A stretch of DNA of 64,000 bases, taken from Agathobaculum hominis (GTDB lineage Bacteria > Bacillota > Clostridia > Oscillospirales > Butyricicoccaceae). Where the stretch lies: contig NZ_JACOPK010000002.1 in assembly GCF_014288055.1 (NCBI RefSeq), positions 62,001 to 126,000 on the forward strand, in the 5' to 3' direction. Of this stretch, positions 32,536 through 41,509 are shown piece after piece; positions within the stretch are counted from its first letter, which is position 1; every line of letters starts with the position of its first letter. The position numbers were made by a program, and so were the translations under genes. Under the pieces are notes generated by a model, which saw nothing but the letters and a program-made list of their open reading frames with translations, ran no database searches and was not told the DNA's origin.

Positions 32536-32559
32536 GACCGAAGCGTTTACGCTTCGGTC
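32536..32559 (+). terminator. Terminator hairpin after the LDCC gene
   Basis: GACCGAAGCGT (32536-32546), 2-base loop, ACGCTTCGGTC (32549-32559); the following T-run is weak (TCAGTTTGTC). Confidence 0.65.
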
Positions 32560-32609
32560 TCAGTTTGTCGATACAATTTATTTTTACGCAAAACAGCAGC
32601 CGCACGGCA

Positions 32610-32814
32610 GCGCGCATTCAAAAGCGTTTGCTGTGCAAACGCATCAGCCCGTAGGCCTCTATCCTCAAAAACATTGAATGAGAGCAACCGGGGATATGCG
32701 CCTCGGTTTTGTTACTTATAAGAGGGAGAAAGTTTCCGTATGGGAACTTTCGGACGGCTCGTGTTTTGCGAAGTCAGAACACAACTTGTCGGAAAAACGC
32801 AGTTTCGCGACAGG
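32610..32814 (+). repeat. Divergent family A hairpin repeat (copy 3)
   Basis: GCGCGC, ATTCAAAA, stem GCGTTTGC/GCAAACGC (32624-32642) and ATCA. An inserted stretch follows, then AACCGGGGATATG to CTCGGTTTTGTTAC, which lines up with AACCGGGAGCATG to CACGGTTTTTATAC of copies 1 and 2. After that come GAAAGTTTCC/GGGAACTTTC and GTGTT/AACAC stems. Weaker than the other two copies, but the block order is the same. No ORF. Confidence 0.55.
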
Positions 32815-33501
32815 TTAAAGTCCCATTTCCTTTTTCATCTTCTCGAGCTCATCCTCGACAGCGGCATTTTTTGCGCCGTCCGCATACTTCTTTTCCAGCT
32901 CAGCAGCCGGGTCGAGCGGCGTCTCGTTCAGCGACTGCATCGCGTTCGAGCGGTCGAGCATCGCGTCGGCCTTGTCCTCCATGCGGGCGATCGCGTCGCC
33001 GAGCCTGCTCTCGTCGGCGCCGGTGTGGCTGCCCATCACGTTCGCGGCCTTTTCCTGCGCGCGGGCGAGCGCCATCTTGCTCTGAATGGCCTCACGGCGC
33101 TGGCGCAGCGTCTCCGCATCGGAAACCAGCTTGTCGTGCACCTGACGCATACGCATCGAGTTTTCATGCGCAACGTCGTACATCTTCTGGAGCTCCTCGA
33201 TGCGCTTTTCGAGCTCCTGCTTTTTCGCGAGGAATACGCGCGCGTCATCCTCGTTGCTTAGCTGGAGTGCGCGGCGCGCAAGGTCGGCGTTTTTTGCGCT
33301 CTCCTGGCGCTTTTCTTCGAGCTGACGCTGAATGCGGCTCTCCTCCGCCATGACGGAAGCGGTCTCGCGCTTGACGTCTGCGAGGTCGCTCATCAGCTGG
33401 CGCATATACTGATCCATCATTTTCGCCGGGTCCTCGGCACGGTCGAGCAGGTCGTTGATGTTCGCCTTGATGATCGTGGAGAAGCGTTCCAGAATACTCA
33501 T
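32815..33501 (-). CDS. PspA/IM30 family protein
   Basis: Membrane-surface stress protein that forms ESCRT-III-like rods to protect damaged membranes. 228 residues from ATG 33501 (SILERFSTIIKANINDLLDR, then AEDPAKMMDQYMRQL), nearly all alpha-helical and highly charged, a long coiled coil as in the family. Upstream in-frame starts run into the neighbour and are rejected. Grouped with the TPM-like membrane protein and the CBS protein on the minus strand, likely a small envelope-stress operon. Confidence 0.92.
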   Translation of the reverse strand: MSILERFSTIIKANINDLLDRAEDPAKMMDQYMRQLMSDLADVKRETASVMAEESRIQRQLEEKRQESAKNADLARRALQLSNEDDARVFLAKKQELEKRIEELQKMYDVAHENSMRMRQVHDKLVSDAETLRQRREAIQSKMALARAQEKAANVMGSHTGADESRLGDAIARMEDKADAMLDRSNAMQSLNETPLDPAAELEKKYADGAKNAAVEDELEKMKKEMGL

Positions 33502-33521
33502 TTTCTTCGTTCCTTTCCGTT

Positions 33522-34547
33522 TTATTGTGTATGTGTGTCTGTATTTTCGTATTTTTTTGCGCGTTCGGCCGCCTCGTCTGCGCCGAAGCTCTCGAGCGGC
33601 GTGCTCCACATCTTCTCATCCGCCTGCCGCTGCCGCTCCTTCGCCTCGCGGCGCTTCTGGAGCGAAAAGACGAGCAGCGCGATGACGATGACGGCCGCGA
33701 TGCAGACCGCGACGGGCACAACGGGCGACTGGGTCACGGTCATGATGCGGTCCGCCGTTTTGGCGAACGCATTCGAGAAGATCTCCTCCTCGCTGACCGA
33801 GGAGTCGTTGTAATAGCGGTCGAGGTAGTCGGCAAGGATGCTGACCGCTTCATCATCCATCACGGTTTTCGCCTGCGAACCGACCGTATAGCCGCAGTTA
33901 TAGCCGCCGCGGCCGTCGTCGCAGAACACGAGCAGAAAATGACCCTCGTCCGAAAACAGCTGCGGATAAAGGGCTTCCGCGCGGCTCTTAGGGTCGGAAA
34001 CCGAGGTGCTCTCGCCGTTCGGCAGGATGTACACATAGGGCTGCACGCCGGTTTCCTGATAGAATTTCCGGAGTCCGGCGGTCAGCTCGCTCTGATCATG
34101 AATCCAGTCGCCGTCTGCGTCGGTATAGTAGCCGGTCTCTGTGACGGCGTTCGACGGGAGCGCTTCACGCGCGACGGTGGACTTCGCGATGCTGCTCGAC
34201 GGCGTGCCCATCAGGAAAAACCCGATGCCGCCGAACAGGAACAGCACGAGAAGCACGACGATGAGCGTCGTGCCGCAGCCCGAACCGCCGCGGTTGTTCC
34301 CGCCGCCGTTCCCGCCGCCTCCGCCGCCATAGTACCGGCGCGAGTTGTCGATGATGATGGGACCGGTGCGGTATGGTCTGCGGGGAGGGGGAGGCGGTGC
34401 GCCCCAGCCGCCTCCGCCAAAGCTGCCTCCGCCGCTTCGTCCGCCGCTGTGGCTGCCGCCGGAAAAGCCGCCCGAGGAGCGTCCGCCGCCCGAGAAGCCG
34501 CCTCCGGAAAAACCGCCGCCGCCGCTGCTGCCGCCTGATCTGCCCAT
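33522..34547 (-). CDS. Glycine-rich membrane protein with TPM-like domain
   Basis: 341 residues. The N-terminal 90 or so residues are Gly/Ser-rich (GGGGFSGGGFSGGG) with a Pro/Arg patch, then a membrane helix (TLIVVLLVLFLFGGIGFFLM). An exposed domain of about 170 residues follows (GYYTDADGDWIHDQSELTAG through FSDEGHFLLVFCDDGRGGYN), a second helix (VVPVAVCIAAVIVIALLVF) and a charged C-terminal tail. The middle domain resembles TPM (TLP18.3/Psb32/MOLO-1) domains, often next to PspA genes; that name is a moderate-confidence call. Function unknown. Confidence 0.7.
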   Translation of the reverse strand: MGRSGGSSGGGGFSGGGFSGGGRSSGGFSGGSHSGGRSGGGSFGGGGWGAPPPPPRRPYRTGPIIIDNSRRYYGGGGGGNGGGNNRGGSGCGTTLIVVLLVLFLFGGIGFFLMGTPSSSIAKSTVAREALPSNAVTETGYYTDADGDWIHDQSELTAGLRKFYQETGVQPYVYILPNGESTSVSDPKSRAEALYPQLFSDEGHFLLVFCDDGRGGYNCGYTVGSQAKTVMDDEAVSILADYLDRYYNDSSVSEEEIFSNAFAKTADRIMTVTQSPVVPVAVCIAAVIVIALLVFSLQKRREAKERQRQADEKMWSTPLESFGADEAAERAKKYENTDTHTQ

Positions 34548-34574
34548 ATGTATTCCCCCGTTTGTATGATTCGT

Positions 34575-34994
34575 TTACTGCTCGTCCTTCAGGATCTCCA
34601 GCGCCTTGCAGCGCTCGGAAAGCTGACAGATGACGTCGCGCCGCGTGACGATGCCGCACAGCATGCCGCGGCCGTCCGTGACCGGAACAAAGTTCTGTCC
34701 GGCGACCAGCTCGACCAGATCCTCAATGCGCGTGTCGATCGTGACCGAACGGTGATGGATGCGGCGCGTGACCTCGGAGAGCAGCATGTTTCCGGCCTGT
34801 TCGGGCGTGTGCCCGAGCAGCAGGCGCAGAAAATCGCCCTCGGTGATCGTGCCGACGTAGCGCCCCTTGGCGCTGAGGACCGGAATGGCGGTAAAACCGC
34901 TCTCAAACATCCGGTCGAGCGCCGTTCTGACCGGATCGGTGTCGTAAACATAAACTACTTCAGCCTTCGGCTTGAGAAAAAAGGATACGTTCAT
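34575..34994 (-). CDS. Tandem CBS-domain protein
   Basis: 139 residues made up of two CBS motifs (about 8-65 and 75-132): VRTALDRMFESGFTAIPVLS and IEDLVELVAGQNFVPVTDGR. Such stand-alone pairs bind adenine nucleotides and regulate partners; the partner is unknown. First gene of the minus-strand group with the promoter at 35074-35102. Confidence 0.88.
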   Translation of the reverse strand: MNVSFFLKPKAEVVYVYDTDPVRTALDRMFESGFTAIPVLSAKGRYVGTITEGDFLRLLLGHTPEQAGNMLLSEVTRRIHHRSVTIDTRIEDLVELVAGQNFVPVTDGRGMLCGIVTRRDVICQLSERCKALEILKDEQ

Positions 34995-35073
34995 ATGCGT
35001 TACCTCTCGGCGGCCCGGAGCCGCCCGCTCTATTACCCGGCCCGCATCGGCAGGGCCATACTCTCTTGACTAT

Positions 35074-35102
35074 ATTTTACGATGAAGGTCGAATGAGGTC
35101 AA
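35074..35102 (-). promoter_or_regulatory. Promoter of the CBS / TPM-like / pspA group
   Basis: On the minus strand TTGACC (35102-35097), 17-bp spacer, TAAAAT (35079-35074). Confidence 0.65.
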
Positions 35103-35309
35103 CCGGAAAGGGACAATACTTACAGTTTATTTACAATTTGACACGGCTCTCTTGTGGAACATGACCGCCTGCGCGGAAAGTTTTCAAAAAAAGCGGCGGC
35201 AGCTCTTGACCGCGGCGCTTTTAACTGATAAAATGTAAAAGTAACGGACGGAAAATCGTCCGCTGCAATACGCTGAATGCGTAAAATCGTTAGAAAAGAA
35301 GGGCTTTCC

Positions 35310-36323
35310 ATGAAAAAGAGATTACTCGCAGCGCTGATGGCAGGCGCCATGGCGCTGAGCATGACCGCATGCGGCGGCAGCAGCTCCGGCAGTGACGACA
35401 GCAATGCGGCCTCCGGCAGCGACTCCGCAAAGGCCGGCAGCTACAAGGTCGGCGTCGTACAGCTCGTGCAGCACGTTGCGCTCGACGCTGCGACCCAGGG
35501 CTTCCAGGACAAGCTGACCGAGCTGGTCGAGGCAGACGGCGGCAAGGTTGAGTTCGATGTTCAGAACGCTTCCGGCGAGTCTGCGAACTGCTCGACCATC
35601 GTAAACGGCTTTGTTTCCGCAGGCGACGACCTCATCATGGCAAACGCGACCGCAGCGCTTCAGGCTGCGCAGGCCGCTACCTCTGATATTCCGGTCCTCG
35701 GCACCTCGGTCACCGACTACGGCACCGCGCTGGGCATCTCCGACTGGACCGGCAAGACCGGCACCAACATCTCCGGCACCACCGACCTCGCTCCGCTCGA
35801 CGGTCAGGCTGACATGCTCAAGGAGCTGTTCCCGGATGCGAAGAACGTCGGTCTGCTGTACTGCTCGGCTGAGCCGAACTCCAAGTACCAGATCGACACC
35901 ATCAAGCCGCTGCTCGAGGCGCAGGGCTACACCTGCACCGAGTTCGCGTTCACCGACTCGAACGATGTTGCATCCGTTGCGCAGAACGCAGCTTCCGGCA
36001 GCGACGTTATCTACATCCCGACCGATAACACCGCCGCATCCTGCACCGAGGCGATCGCTAATGTCGTGATCCCGGCCAAGGTTCCGGTCATCGCAGGCGA
36101 GCAGGGCATCTGCAGCGGCTGCGGCGTCGCTACGCTGTCCATCGACTACAACGAGCTGGGTCAGGCGACCGGCGAGATGGCATATGAGATTCTTGTCAAG
36201 GGCGCAAACCCGGGCGACATGGAGGTTCAGGCCGCTCCGACCTTCACCAAGATGTACAACAAGGCAAACTGCGAGAAGCTCGGCATCACCATTCCGGACG
36301 ACTACACTGCAATCGAAGGCTAA
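35310..36323 (+). CDS. ABC transporter substrate-binding lipoprotein (TrpX-like)
   Basis: 337 residues. Lipoprotein signal MKKRLLAALMAGAMALSMTA followed by the lipid-attachment Cys at residue 22, then a Ser/Gly linker. The mature part has YKVGVVQLVQHVALDAATQG, AAQAATSDIPVLGTSVTDYG and GVATLSIDYNELGQATGEMA, matching the ABC_sub_bind family whose members bind tryptophan, tyrosine or purine-like ligands. Usually permease and ATPase genes follow. Here a terminator comes at once, so the partner genes must be elsewhere or lost. ATG 35310 is preferred over 35277. Confidence 0.9.
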   Translation: MKKRLLAALMAGAMALSMTACGGSSSGSDDSNAASGSDSAKAGSYKVGVVQLVQHVALDAATQGFQDKLTELVEADGGKVEFDVQNASGESANCSTIVNGFVSAGDDLIMANATAALQAAQAATSDIPVLGTSVTDYGTALGISDWTGKTGTNISGTTDLAPLDGQADMLKELFPDAKNVGLLYCSAEPNSKYQIDTIKPLLEAQGYTCTEFAFTDSNDVASVAQNAASGSDVIYIPTDNTAASCTEAIANVVIPAKVPVIAGEQGICSGCGVATLSIDYNELGQATGEMAYEILVKGANPGDMEVQAAPTFTKMYNKANCEKLGITIPDDYTAIEG

Positions 36324-36340
36324 AAAAATTCGATCATCTC

Positions 36341-36372
36341 AAACCGCTCTCTGAAAAGAGGGCGGTTTTTTC
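36341..36372 (+). terminator. Rho-independent terminator after the substrate-binding protein
   Basis: AAACCGCTCTCT / AGAGGGCGGTTT stem with a short loop, followed by TTTTTT. Confidence 0.88.
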
Positions 36373-36417
36373 ATATCGGTCTGACAGCCATATGTGTTTC
36401 GCGCTTTGCACAAATTC

Positions 36418-36446
36418 TTCACAACAAAGGCAGGCTGTGCTATAAT
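36418..36446 (+). promoter_or_regulatory. Promoter of the GH13 gene
   Basis: TTCACA (36418-36423), 17-bp spacer, TATAAT (36441-36446). Confidence 0.65.
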
Positions 36447-36494
36447 AATACTGTATCGCTGTCAGCAGACTGCTGGCGAAGTCTGGGGGAAACG

Positions 36495-38408
36495 TTGTTG
36501 AAGTCAATTCCGGAGTGTCTGTTCCATTCGCGCTCGCTCGCGTGCAAAAAGCCATACGGCGCCGCGCCGGCCGGGAAGAAGGTCGAGTTCGCCGCCTATC
36601 CGCGCCGAGAGCAGGGTATCTCCCGCATGACGCTGTGGGTCGAGGAGGACGGACAGCAGGCCGAGGCGTACCCGATGCGGTGGTTCGGTCTCGCCGGGGC
36701 GCGGGATGAATACGGCGCGTCCTTCACGCCGCCGCACGCCGGTCTGTACTGGTACTGGTTCACCTTCGATACGGCGGACGGCCCGCGCTTCTGCGCGCGC
36801 GGCTACGGCGGACGCTGCGAGGTGCTCGACAGCATGGGAGACCGCTTTCAGCTGACGGTCTACGATCCGTCGTACCGGCCGCCGCGCTGGTTCGGCGAGG
36901 GCATCACCTATAATATCTTCCCCGACCGCTTCTGCCGGGACCGCGACCCGGTGCAGCCGGAGGGCGAGGGCATCGCGCCGCGTGTGCTGCACGAAAACTG
37001 GGACGATCTTCCGGTCTACCGCCCTGATGAGCACGGGGAGATCCTGAACAACGACTTTTTCGGCGGCACGCTGCGCGGCGTGCTGTCCAAGCTCGACTAT
37101 TTTGAGAGCCTGCATGTGCGCACGCTGTACTTCAACCCGATCTTTCAGGCGTACTCCAACCATCGCTATGATACGGGCGACTATAAACGCATCGACCCTC
37201 TGCTCGGAAACGAGGAGGACTTCAAAACGCTGTGCAGCGAGGCGGCAAAGCGCGGTATGCGCGTCGTGCTGGACGGCGTGTTCAACCACACCGGCTACGA
37301 CAGCCGCTACTTCAACGGCCGCGGCCGCTATGACTCGCTCGGCGCACATCAGTCCAAGGACTCGCCGTACTGCCCGTGGTACGAATTCAGCGAGTGGCCG
37401 GATCAATACGGCTCGTGGTGGGGCATTTACACCCTGCCGCAGGTCAACGAGCGCAACCCGGACTACCAGAGCTTTATCTTCCGCGACGCGGACAGCGTGG
37501 TGCGCCGGTGGCTGCGGCTCGGCGCGTCCGGCTGGCGGCTGGATGTCGCAGACGAGCTGCCCGACGATTTTATCGCCGGACTGAACGTCGCCGCAAAACA
37601 GGAAAAACCGGACGCTCTCGTCATCGGCGAGGTCTGGGAGGATGCCTCCAACAAGATCGCCTATTCCGAGCGCCGCCGCTATTTCGGAGGCGGAGAGCTG
37701 GACAGCGTGATGAACTATCCGCTGCGCGACGCCATCCTCGCCTATCTGAACGGCGGCACGGCCGAGCATTTTGCGGAGACCATGGAGACCCTGCGCGAGA
37801 ATTATCCGCGCGATGTGTTCTATAATCTGATGAATATCATCGGCACGCACGACACTGCGCGTGCGCTGACCGTGCTGGGCGTGATGAGCGAGGACTGGAA
37901 GAAGAGCCGCGACGAGCGGGCGCATTATGAGCTGCCGCCCGACCGGCTGGAGACCGCGAAGCGCCGTCTGCGCCTTGCGGCCGTCATTCAGTTCACCATG
38001 CCCGGCTCGCCGACCATCTACTACGGCGACGAGGCCGGACGGCAGGGCTTTGAGGACCCGTTCAACCGCCGCACCTATCCGTGGGGCGCGGAGGACAGAG
38101 AGATCCTCGCATTCTACCGCCGTCTGTGCGAGGTCCGCGCAGACAGCGAAACACTGATACGCGGCGAGCTGCGCTTCGACACGGGCGAAAACGACGCGCT
38201 GCTGCGCTATGAGCGCACGCTGGGGCGCTCGCGCATCATCGTACTCGTCAACCGCAGCAGACAGGAGGTGCGCACGGGCGTGAACGCGCTCTACGCGCTC
38301 GATCTGCTGACCCAGAGGGAATTTGACTGCGAGGACAGCAGCGGCATCGAGATCACCGTACCGGCGGAGACCGCGTATCTGCTCCAGTGCTTCGGCAGCG
38401 CAGAATAA
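36495..38408 (+). CDS. Glycoside hydrolase family 13 (neopullulanase/cyclomaltodextrinase-like)
   Basis: Cytoplasmic alpha-glucan hydrolase. 637 residues from TTG 36495 (TTG 36498 also possible); no signal peptide. An N-terminal beta-sandwich (about 1-120) is followed by the catalytic barrel. The nucleophile is Asp350 in GWRLDVADE, the acid Glu379 in VIGEVWEDAS and the third carboxylate Asp453 in IGTHDTAR; VVLDGVFNHTGYDS is region I. The C-terminal domain holds RIIVLVNRSRQEV. Substrates are probably maltodextrins or cyclodextrins taken up from outside; the exact one cannot be told. The ribosome binding site is poor. Confidence 0.9.
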   Translation: MLKSIPECLFHSRSLACKKPYGAAPAGKKVEFAAYPRREQGISRMTLWVEEDGQQAEAYPMRWFGLAGARDEYGASFTPPHAGLYWYWFTFDTADGPRFCARGYGGRCEVLDSMGDRFQLTVYDPSYRPPRWFGEGITYNIFPDRFCRDRDPVQPEGEGIAPRVLHENWDDLPVYRPDEHGEILNNDFFGGTLRGVLSKLDYFESLHVRTLYFNPIFQAYSNHRYDTGDYKRIDPLLGNEEDFKTLCSEAAKRGMRVVLDGVFNHTGYDSRYFNGRGRYDSLGAHQSKDSPYCPWYEFSEWPDQYGSWWGIYTLPQVNERNPDYQSFIFRDADSVVRRWLRLGASGWRLDVADELPDDFIAGLNVAAKQEKPDALVIGEVWEDASNKIAYSERRRYFGGGELDSVMNYPLRDAILAYLNGGTAEHFAETMETLRENYPRDVFYNLMNIIGTHDTARALTVLGVMSEDWKKSRDERAHYELPPDRLETAKRRLRLAAVIQFTMPGSPTIYYGDEAGRQGFEDPFNRRTYPWGAEDREILAFYRRLCEVRADSETLIRGELRFDTGENDALLRYERTLGRSRIIVLVNRSRQEVRTGVNALYALDLLTQREFDCEDSSGIEITVPAETAYLLQCFGSAE

Positions 38409-38420
38409 GGAGAAAACGAT

Positions 38421-38960
38421 ATGGATATGAGAGAGACCCGGATTTCCGGCGAATACTTTTTTGAAGGACGCATCATGAAGGCGCGCGTCGACGAGGTGCG
38501 CCTGCCGAACGGAAAGCAGGCGTCGCGCGAGGTGTGCGAGCATGTCGGCGGCGTGGGCGTGCTGCCCATCGACCGGGACGGAAATATCATCCTCGTGCGC
38601 CAGTTCCGCTACCCGTTCGACACGGAAACGCTCGAAATGCCGGCCGGAAAGATGGATCACGGCCCGGAAAACGCCGAGGAATGCGGCGTGCGCGAGCTTG
38701 CGGAGGAGACCGGCTGCACGGCCGGCCGCATCGTGCCGCTCGGCGCGATGTATCCCTCGCCCGGCTTTCTGACCGAGGTGACGTACCTGTTCGCGGCGCT
38801 CGACCTGACCGAGGGCGAGACGCATCCGGACGAGGACGAATTCGTCGAGACCGTCCGCCTGCCGATCGCGGAGGTGGAGCGGCTGATCGCGGAGGACAGG
38901 CTGCGCGACGCAAAGACCATCGCGGCGATGTACCGCGCACGGCTGAAAAACCTGTTTTGA
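38421..38960 (+). CDS. Nudix hydrolase, ADP-ribose pyrophosphatase type
   Basis: 179 residues. VGVLPIDRDGNIILVRQFRY precedes a Nudix box around RELAEETG (about residues 91-98), with an upstream Gly and Glu spaced one residue wider than the strict consensus. TRPYPSPGF-like MYPSPGFLTEVTYLF follows, which fits the ADP-ribose subgroup. It starts 12 bp after the GH13 gene and probably shares its transcript; no functional link is obvious. Confidence 0.88.
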   Translation: MDMRETRISGEYFFEGRIMKARVDEVRLPNGKQASREVCEHVGGVGVLPIDRDGNIILVRQFRYPFDTETLEMPAGKMDHGPENAEECGVRELAEETGCTAGRIVPLGAMYPSPGFLTEVTYLFAALDLTEGETHPDEDEFVETVRLPIAEVERLIAEDRLRDAKTIAAMYRARLKNLF

Positions 38961-39003
38961 GATCTGTAAATCATGAACTCCTGATCGTTTAAGGGGGAAA
39001 GAT

Positions 39004-39696
39004 ATGGATAAGAAAAAAATCCTCGTTGTCGAGGACGAAAAGGCGATCGCGGATATCCTGGTGTTCAACCTCGGCCGCGAGGGCTACGATACCATGGCGG
39101 CCTATGACGGCGCGGAGGGTCTGCACAAGGCGCTCACCGAGTCGCCCGACCTCATTCTGCTCGACGTCATGCTGCCCGAGATGGACGGCTTCGAGGTCTG
39201 CCGCCGCGTGCGTGCGCAGAGCGACATTCCGATCATCATGCTGACCGCGCGAGAGGAGGAGGCCGACAAGGTCATGGGCCTCGAGCTGGGGGCGGACGAC
39301 TATATCACAAAGCCGTTCTCCATGCGCGAGCTGATGGCGCGCGTCAAGGCGAACATGCGCCGCACACTTTCGGGCGAGGAGCGCGAAAAGCCGCAGGCGG
39401 AGGCCGGGGACGGCCTGCGCATCTCCCGTTCGAGCGGCATGGTCTACAAGAACGGGCGCGCACTCGAGCTTTCCGCCCGCGAATTCGATATCCTCTGCTT
39501 TCTGGCGGCCTCTCCCGGCCGCGTGTTCTCACGCGAGGAGCTGATGGAGCATGTCTGGGGCTATGACTACTACGGCGACCTGCGTGCGGTGGATGTTGCC
39601 ATCCGCCGTCTGCGCGAAAAGGTCGAGGACGAGCCGGCAAGCCCGAAGCACATCATCACCAAGCGCGGCATGGGCTATTACTTTGCGGAGGGCTGA
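39004..39696 (+). CDS. walR: Response regulator WalR (OmpR/PhoB family)
   Basis: DNA-binding regulator of cell-wall turnover in Firmicutes. 230 residues: receiver domain with acidic pocket VVEDE, phospho-acceptor Asp54 in LILLDVMLPEMDG and Lys in YITKPF; then an OmpR winged helix (SAREFDILCFLAASPGRVFS, DVAIRRLREKVEDEP). The WalR assignment rests mainly on the following walK-yycH-yycI-walJ-rlmH order. GGGGGA site before ATG 39004. Confidence 0.93.
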   Translation: MDKKKILVVEDEKAIADILVFNLGREGYDTMAAYDGAEGLHKALTESPDLILLDVMLPEMDGFEVCRRVRAQSDIPIIMLTAREEEADKVMGLELGADDYITKPFSMRELMARVKANMRRTLSGEEREKPQAEAGDGLRISRSSGMVYKNGRALELSAREFDILCFLAASPGRVFSREELMEHVWGYDYYGDLRAVDVAIRRLREKVEDEPASPKHIITKRGMGYYFAEG

Positions 39697-39733
39697 GCGC
39701 TCTGCTCCAATCCATTCCCATGGGGGTGTCATT

Positions 39734-41509
39734 TTGTTTCGTTCTCTGCACATGAAGCTGGTGCTTATTCTGGTCCTGATGATCGTGTCGGTCATGGCCG
39801 TCGTCGGCACCTTCCTCATCAACAGCGTCAGCACGTTCTACATCGACAGCTTTTATACCCAGATGCAGAGCGTTTTTACGACCGATACCATCCGCTCCAT
39901 GCAGGAGGCGGCGGCAGCGCCGGACGCGGAGGGGCTCAAGACCATCATCGATGCCCATCGCAGCCGTCTCGGCATCGACGACTACCGCAACTATTATATC
40001 CTCGACGGCGAGGGCCGCTTTGTGGACGGCTCCAACCCCAACCTCAGCGTCACGCGCACGCGCAACATCATCGCGGCGATGGCCGGCGAGGCCGGCACGC
40101 GCTCGTCGGTCTCGGACAGCGTGATGGACATCGCGGTTCCGCTCGACCACGACGGCAACGGAACGGTGGACTATATCGTGTATATCGCGGACGACAAGCA
40201 GGAGATCTCCGACCTGTCGTGGCGCTTTTTCCAGATCGTCATGCAGGCGATGATGTTCGGTCTGCTCGCGGCGATCCTGCTGTCCTTTCTGCTGTCCAAG
40301 ACCATCACGACCCCGATCGAGCGCATTACCGAGGGCGCGCGGTCGATCGCGGAGGGCAACTTCGATCAGGACCTCGGCGTGCAGTCGAGCGACGAGATCG
40401 GTGAGCTGACGCGCTCGTTCAACTACATGGCGCGCCGTCTCAAGACAACGGTCGGCGAGGTGCAGGGCGAGCGCGACAAGCTGAACACCCTGTTCCTGCA
40501 CATGACCGACGGTGTTGCGGCCTTCACGACCGACGGACGCCTCATCCATATGAACCCGGCGACCGAAAATCTCCTCGGTGTGCGGATGCAGGACAGCCTC
40601 ACGTTCGACGAGATGTTCGAGGATCTGGAGATGGTCGGCTCGGATGAGACCGCGATGCGCACCTTTCTCACCAGCGAGATCACGCGCCGCGGCAGGGTGC
40701 TGTCCGTGACGCTCGCGCCCTACGGCGCGCTCGACGGCAAGGGCGGCGTGATCGCTGTGCTGCACGACATCACCGAGCAGCGCCGTCTGGACGACGCGCG
40801 GCGCGAGTTCGTGGCGAACGTCTCGCATGAGCTGCGCACGCCGCTCACCAACATCCGCTCCTACACCGAGACCCTGCTTGACGCGGCCGGAGATATTCCG
40901 CTCGACACGGAAAAGCAGTTCCTCGGCGTGATCTCGAGCGAGAGCGAGCGCATGGCGCGTATCGTGACCGACCTGCTGACGCTTTCGCGTCTGGACTACG
41001 GCCGCATGGAGCTGCGCATGACGCGCTTTTCGCTCTCCGCGCTGCTGCACAAGGTCGCGGACGCGATGAAATTCACCGCGGAGGACAGCGGCCATGAGCT
41101 GACGGTCGACGCGCCGGACAGCCTGCCCGAGATCACGGGCGACCGCGAACGCATCGAGCAGGTCGTGGTCAACATCCTCTCGAATGCGGTCAAGTATACG
41201 CCGTCGGGCGGACATATCCGCCTTGCAGCCTGCGAGGGAGAAAAAAACACAGTGCGCATCACGGTGCAGGACGACGGCATCGGCATCCCGGCGGAGGATG
41301 TGCCGCGCCTGTTTGAGCGCTTTTACCGCGTGGACAAGGCGCGCTCGCGCGCCGCAGGCGGCACGGGCCTCGGCCTTGCCATCGCGAAGGAGATCGTCGA
41401 AAAGCACGGCGGTCAAATCGAGCTGGAGAGCGAATATGGCAAGGGCACGACCGTGCACATCACCCTGCCGACCGACCTTGCCCCCGATGAAAAGGAGGGC
41501 AGAGCATGA
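39734..41509 (+). CDS. walK: Sensor histidine kinase WalK
   Basis: 591 residues from TTG 39734 (GGGGGTG upstream); ATG 39752 is an alternative. Helix 1 (LVLILVLMIVSVMAVVGTFL), an extracellular sensor of about 130 residues, helix 2 (IVMQAMMFGLLAAILLSFLL), HAMP, a PAS domain (about 245-350), then the kinase core. The phospho-acceptor is His365 in VSHELRTPLTN; N box NILSNAVKYTP, G1 DDGIGIP, G2 GGTGLGLAI. Complete domain set as in B. subtilis WalK. It overlaps yycH by 4 bp. Confidence 0.93.
   Translation: MFRSLHMKLVLILVLMIVSVMAVVGTFLINSVSTFYIDSFYTQMQSVFTTDTIRSMQEAAAAPDAEGLKTIIDAHRSRLGIDDYRNYYILDGEGRFVDGSNPNLSVTRTRNIIAAMAGEAGTRSSVSDSVMDIAVPLDHDGNGTVDYIVYIADDKQEISDLSWRFFQIVMQAMMFGLLAAILLSFLLSKTITTPIERITEGARSIAEGNFDQDLGVQSSDEIGELTRSFNYMARRLKTTVGEVQGERDKLNTLFLHMTDGVAAFTTDGRLIHMNPATENLLGVRMQDSLTFDEMFEDLEMVGSDETAMRTFLTSEITRRGRVLSVTLAPYGALDGKGGVIAVLHDITEQRRLDDARREFVANVSHELRTPLTNIRSYTETLLDAAGDIPLDTEKQFLGVISSESERMARIVTDLLTLSRLDYGRMELRMTRFSLSALLHKVADAMKFTAEDSGHELTVDAPDSLPEITGDRERIEQVVVNILSNAVKYTPSGGHIRLAACEGEKNTVRITVQDDGIGIPAEDVPRLFERFYRVDKARSRAAGGTGLGLAIAKEIVEKHGGQIELESEYGKGTTVHITLPTDLAPDEKEGRA

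Noticed and set aside
36504..39068. 854-codon minus-strand frame across the GH13 and Nudix genes
   Set aside because: Spans two well-supported plus-strand genes; His/Arg/Val-rich shadow composition with no motif.
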